Source of the DNA: Rhizobiaceae bacterium
GTDB lineage: Bacteria; Pseudomonadota; Alphaproteobacteria; Rhizobiales; Rhizobiaceae
Direction: 5' to 3'
Length of the DNA stretch: 48,426 bases
NCBI GenBank assembly: GCA_029212415.1
Contig: JARGOF010000043.1
Span: 1 to 48,426 of the forward strand
The notes beneath the pieces are model-generated. The model was not told the DNA's origin, ran no database searches, and saw nothing but the letters and a program-made list of their open reading frames with translations. Of the stretch, positions 48,209 to 48,426 are shown piece by piece (positions within the stretch are counted from its first letter, which is position 1; every line of letters starts with the position of its first letter). The position numbers and the translations under genes were made by a program.

Positions 48209-48426
48209 GCAATCCGCGCAAAATGTTTACTTGTCCGTGAATAACTTGGTTGTGTCGTCTATGACCACTTCGTTTTATGGAATGGTTAGATCAACCGATC
48301 CTATAATTGCCATTCAGCGTTTTTTGTTACAGATTATCGTCTTCGAATAGAACTATCTGGTGACAATCCGGTTTAGCGCTTGTCGCCTAATGTCAGATTC
48401 GGGATTCCCAAATTGGGATTATTGTG
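48209..48426. other. Window end without a recognised gene
   Basis: About 218 bases downstream of exoR with no clear terminator and no recognisable frame. A longer gene may begin outside the window. Confidence 0.4.

Overview
The window looks like a chromosomal segment from an alphaproteobacterium of the order Hyphomicrobiales (Rhizobiales). Three things point there: an ExoR-type Sel1-repeat periplasmic regulator (47411-48208), a PopZ polar organiser (41429-42424), and the gene order pcm - tolC - popZ - valS (38930-45461). A class II, B12-dependent ribonucleotide reductase (NrdJ) is the only ribonucleotide reductase seen. Most genes are housekeeping or ordinary accessory metabolism at moderate-to-high GC. 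A few loci are visibly more A+T-rich and look acquired.

Layout. 1-1.7 kb: an A+T-rich island edge with a two-domain protein, a PD-(D/E)xK nuclease-like domain joined to an ImmA/IrrE HExxH metallopeptidase. 2.0-5.8 kb: nrdJ, with an intrinsic terminator and a tandem pair of NrdR-box-like sites upstream. 6.4-10.2 kb, minus strand: haloalkane dehalogenase-like hydrolase, Tet-type MFS pump, Gpt and a tandem universal stress protein with a distal FNR/FixK-like palindrome. 10.4-12.6 kb: a UDP-glucuronate decarboxylase-like epimerase divergent from an exostosin-like glycosyltransferase. 12.7-18.2 kb: CinA-type domain protein, DUF1294 protein, a 915-residue secreted mosaic protein ending in a VHL-beta-like domain, and a DUF6159-like membrane protein. 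18.4-21.7 kb: MmgE/PrpD protein, a stand-alone proteasome-fold-like (Ntn-hydrolase) protein, then tRNA-Leu(TAA). 22-27.4 kb: threonine dehydratase, MFS transporter, alpha/beta hydrolase, and an Lrp regulator divergent from alanine dehydrogenase. 27.5-32.9 kb, minus strand: OmpA-like protein, a coupled cluster cysK - alaX - sseA - GNAT, and cfa. 33.5-38.2 kb: a looser region of small genes with tRNA-Asn and tRNA-Cys, a PAS-like protein overlapping a GNAT-like gene tail to tail, and two XRE-type regulators, one resembling an orphan antitoxin. 38.9-48.2 kb, plus strand: pcm, tolC, popZ, valS, ilvD and exoR.

How genes fit together. cysK, alaX and sseA share a sulfur-amino-acid and tRNA-fidelity theme and are joined by short stop/start overlaps. 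The UXS-like enzyme would supply UDP-xylose (inference) and the neighbouring GT47-like enzyme could use a nucleotide sugar. Lrp probably controls the divergent ald gene. ilvA and ilvD belong to branched-chain amino acid synthesis but are far apart. exoR starts inside the end of ilvD, so the two are probably co-transcribed.

The best candidates for something undescribed are the proteasome-like protein at 20181, the nuclease-metallopeptidase fusion at 393, and the VHL-beta mosaic protein at 14285. All three calls come from motif reading and need profile or structure searches.
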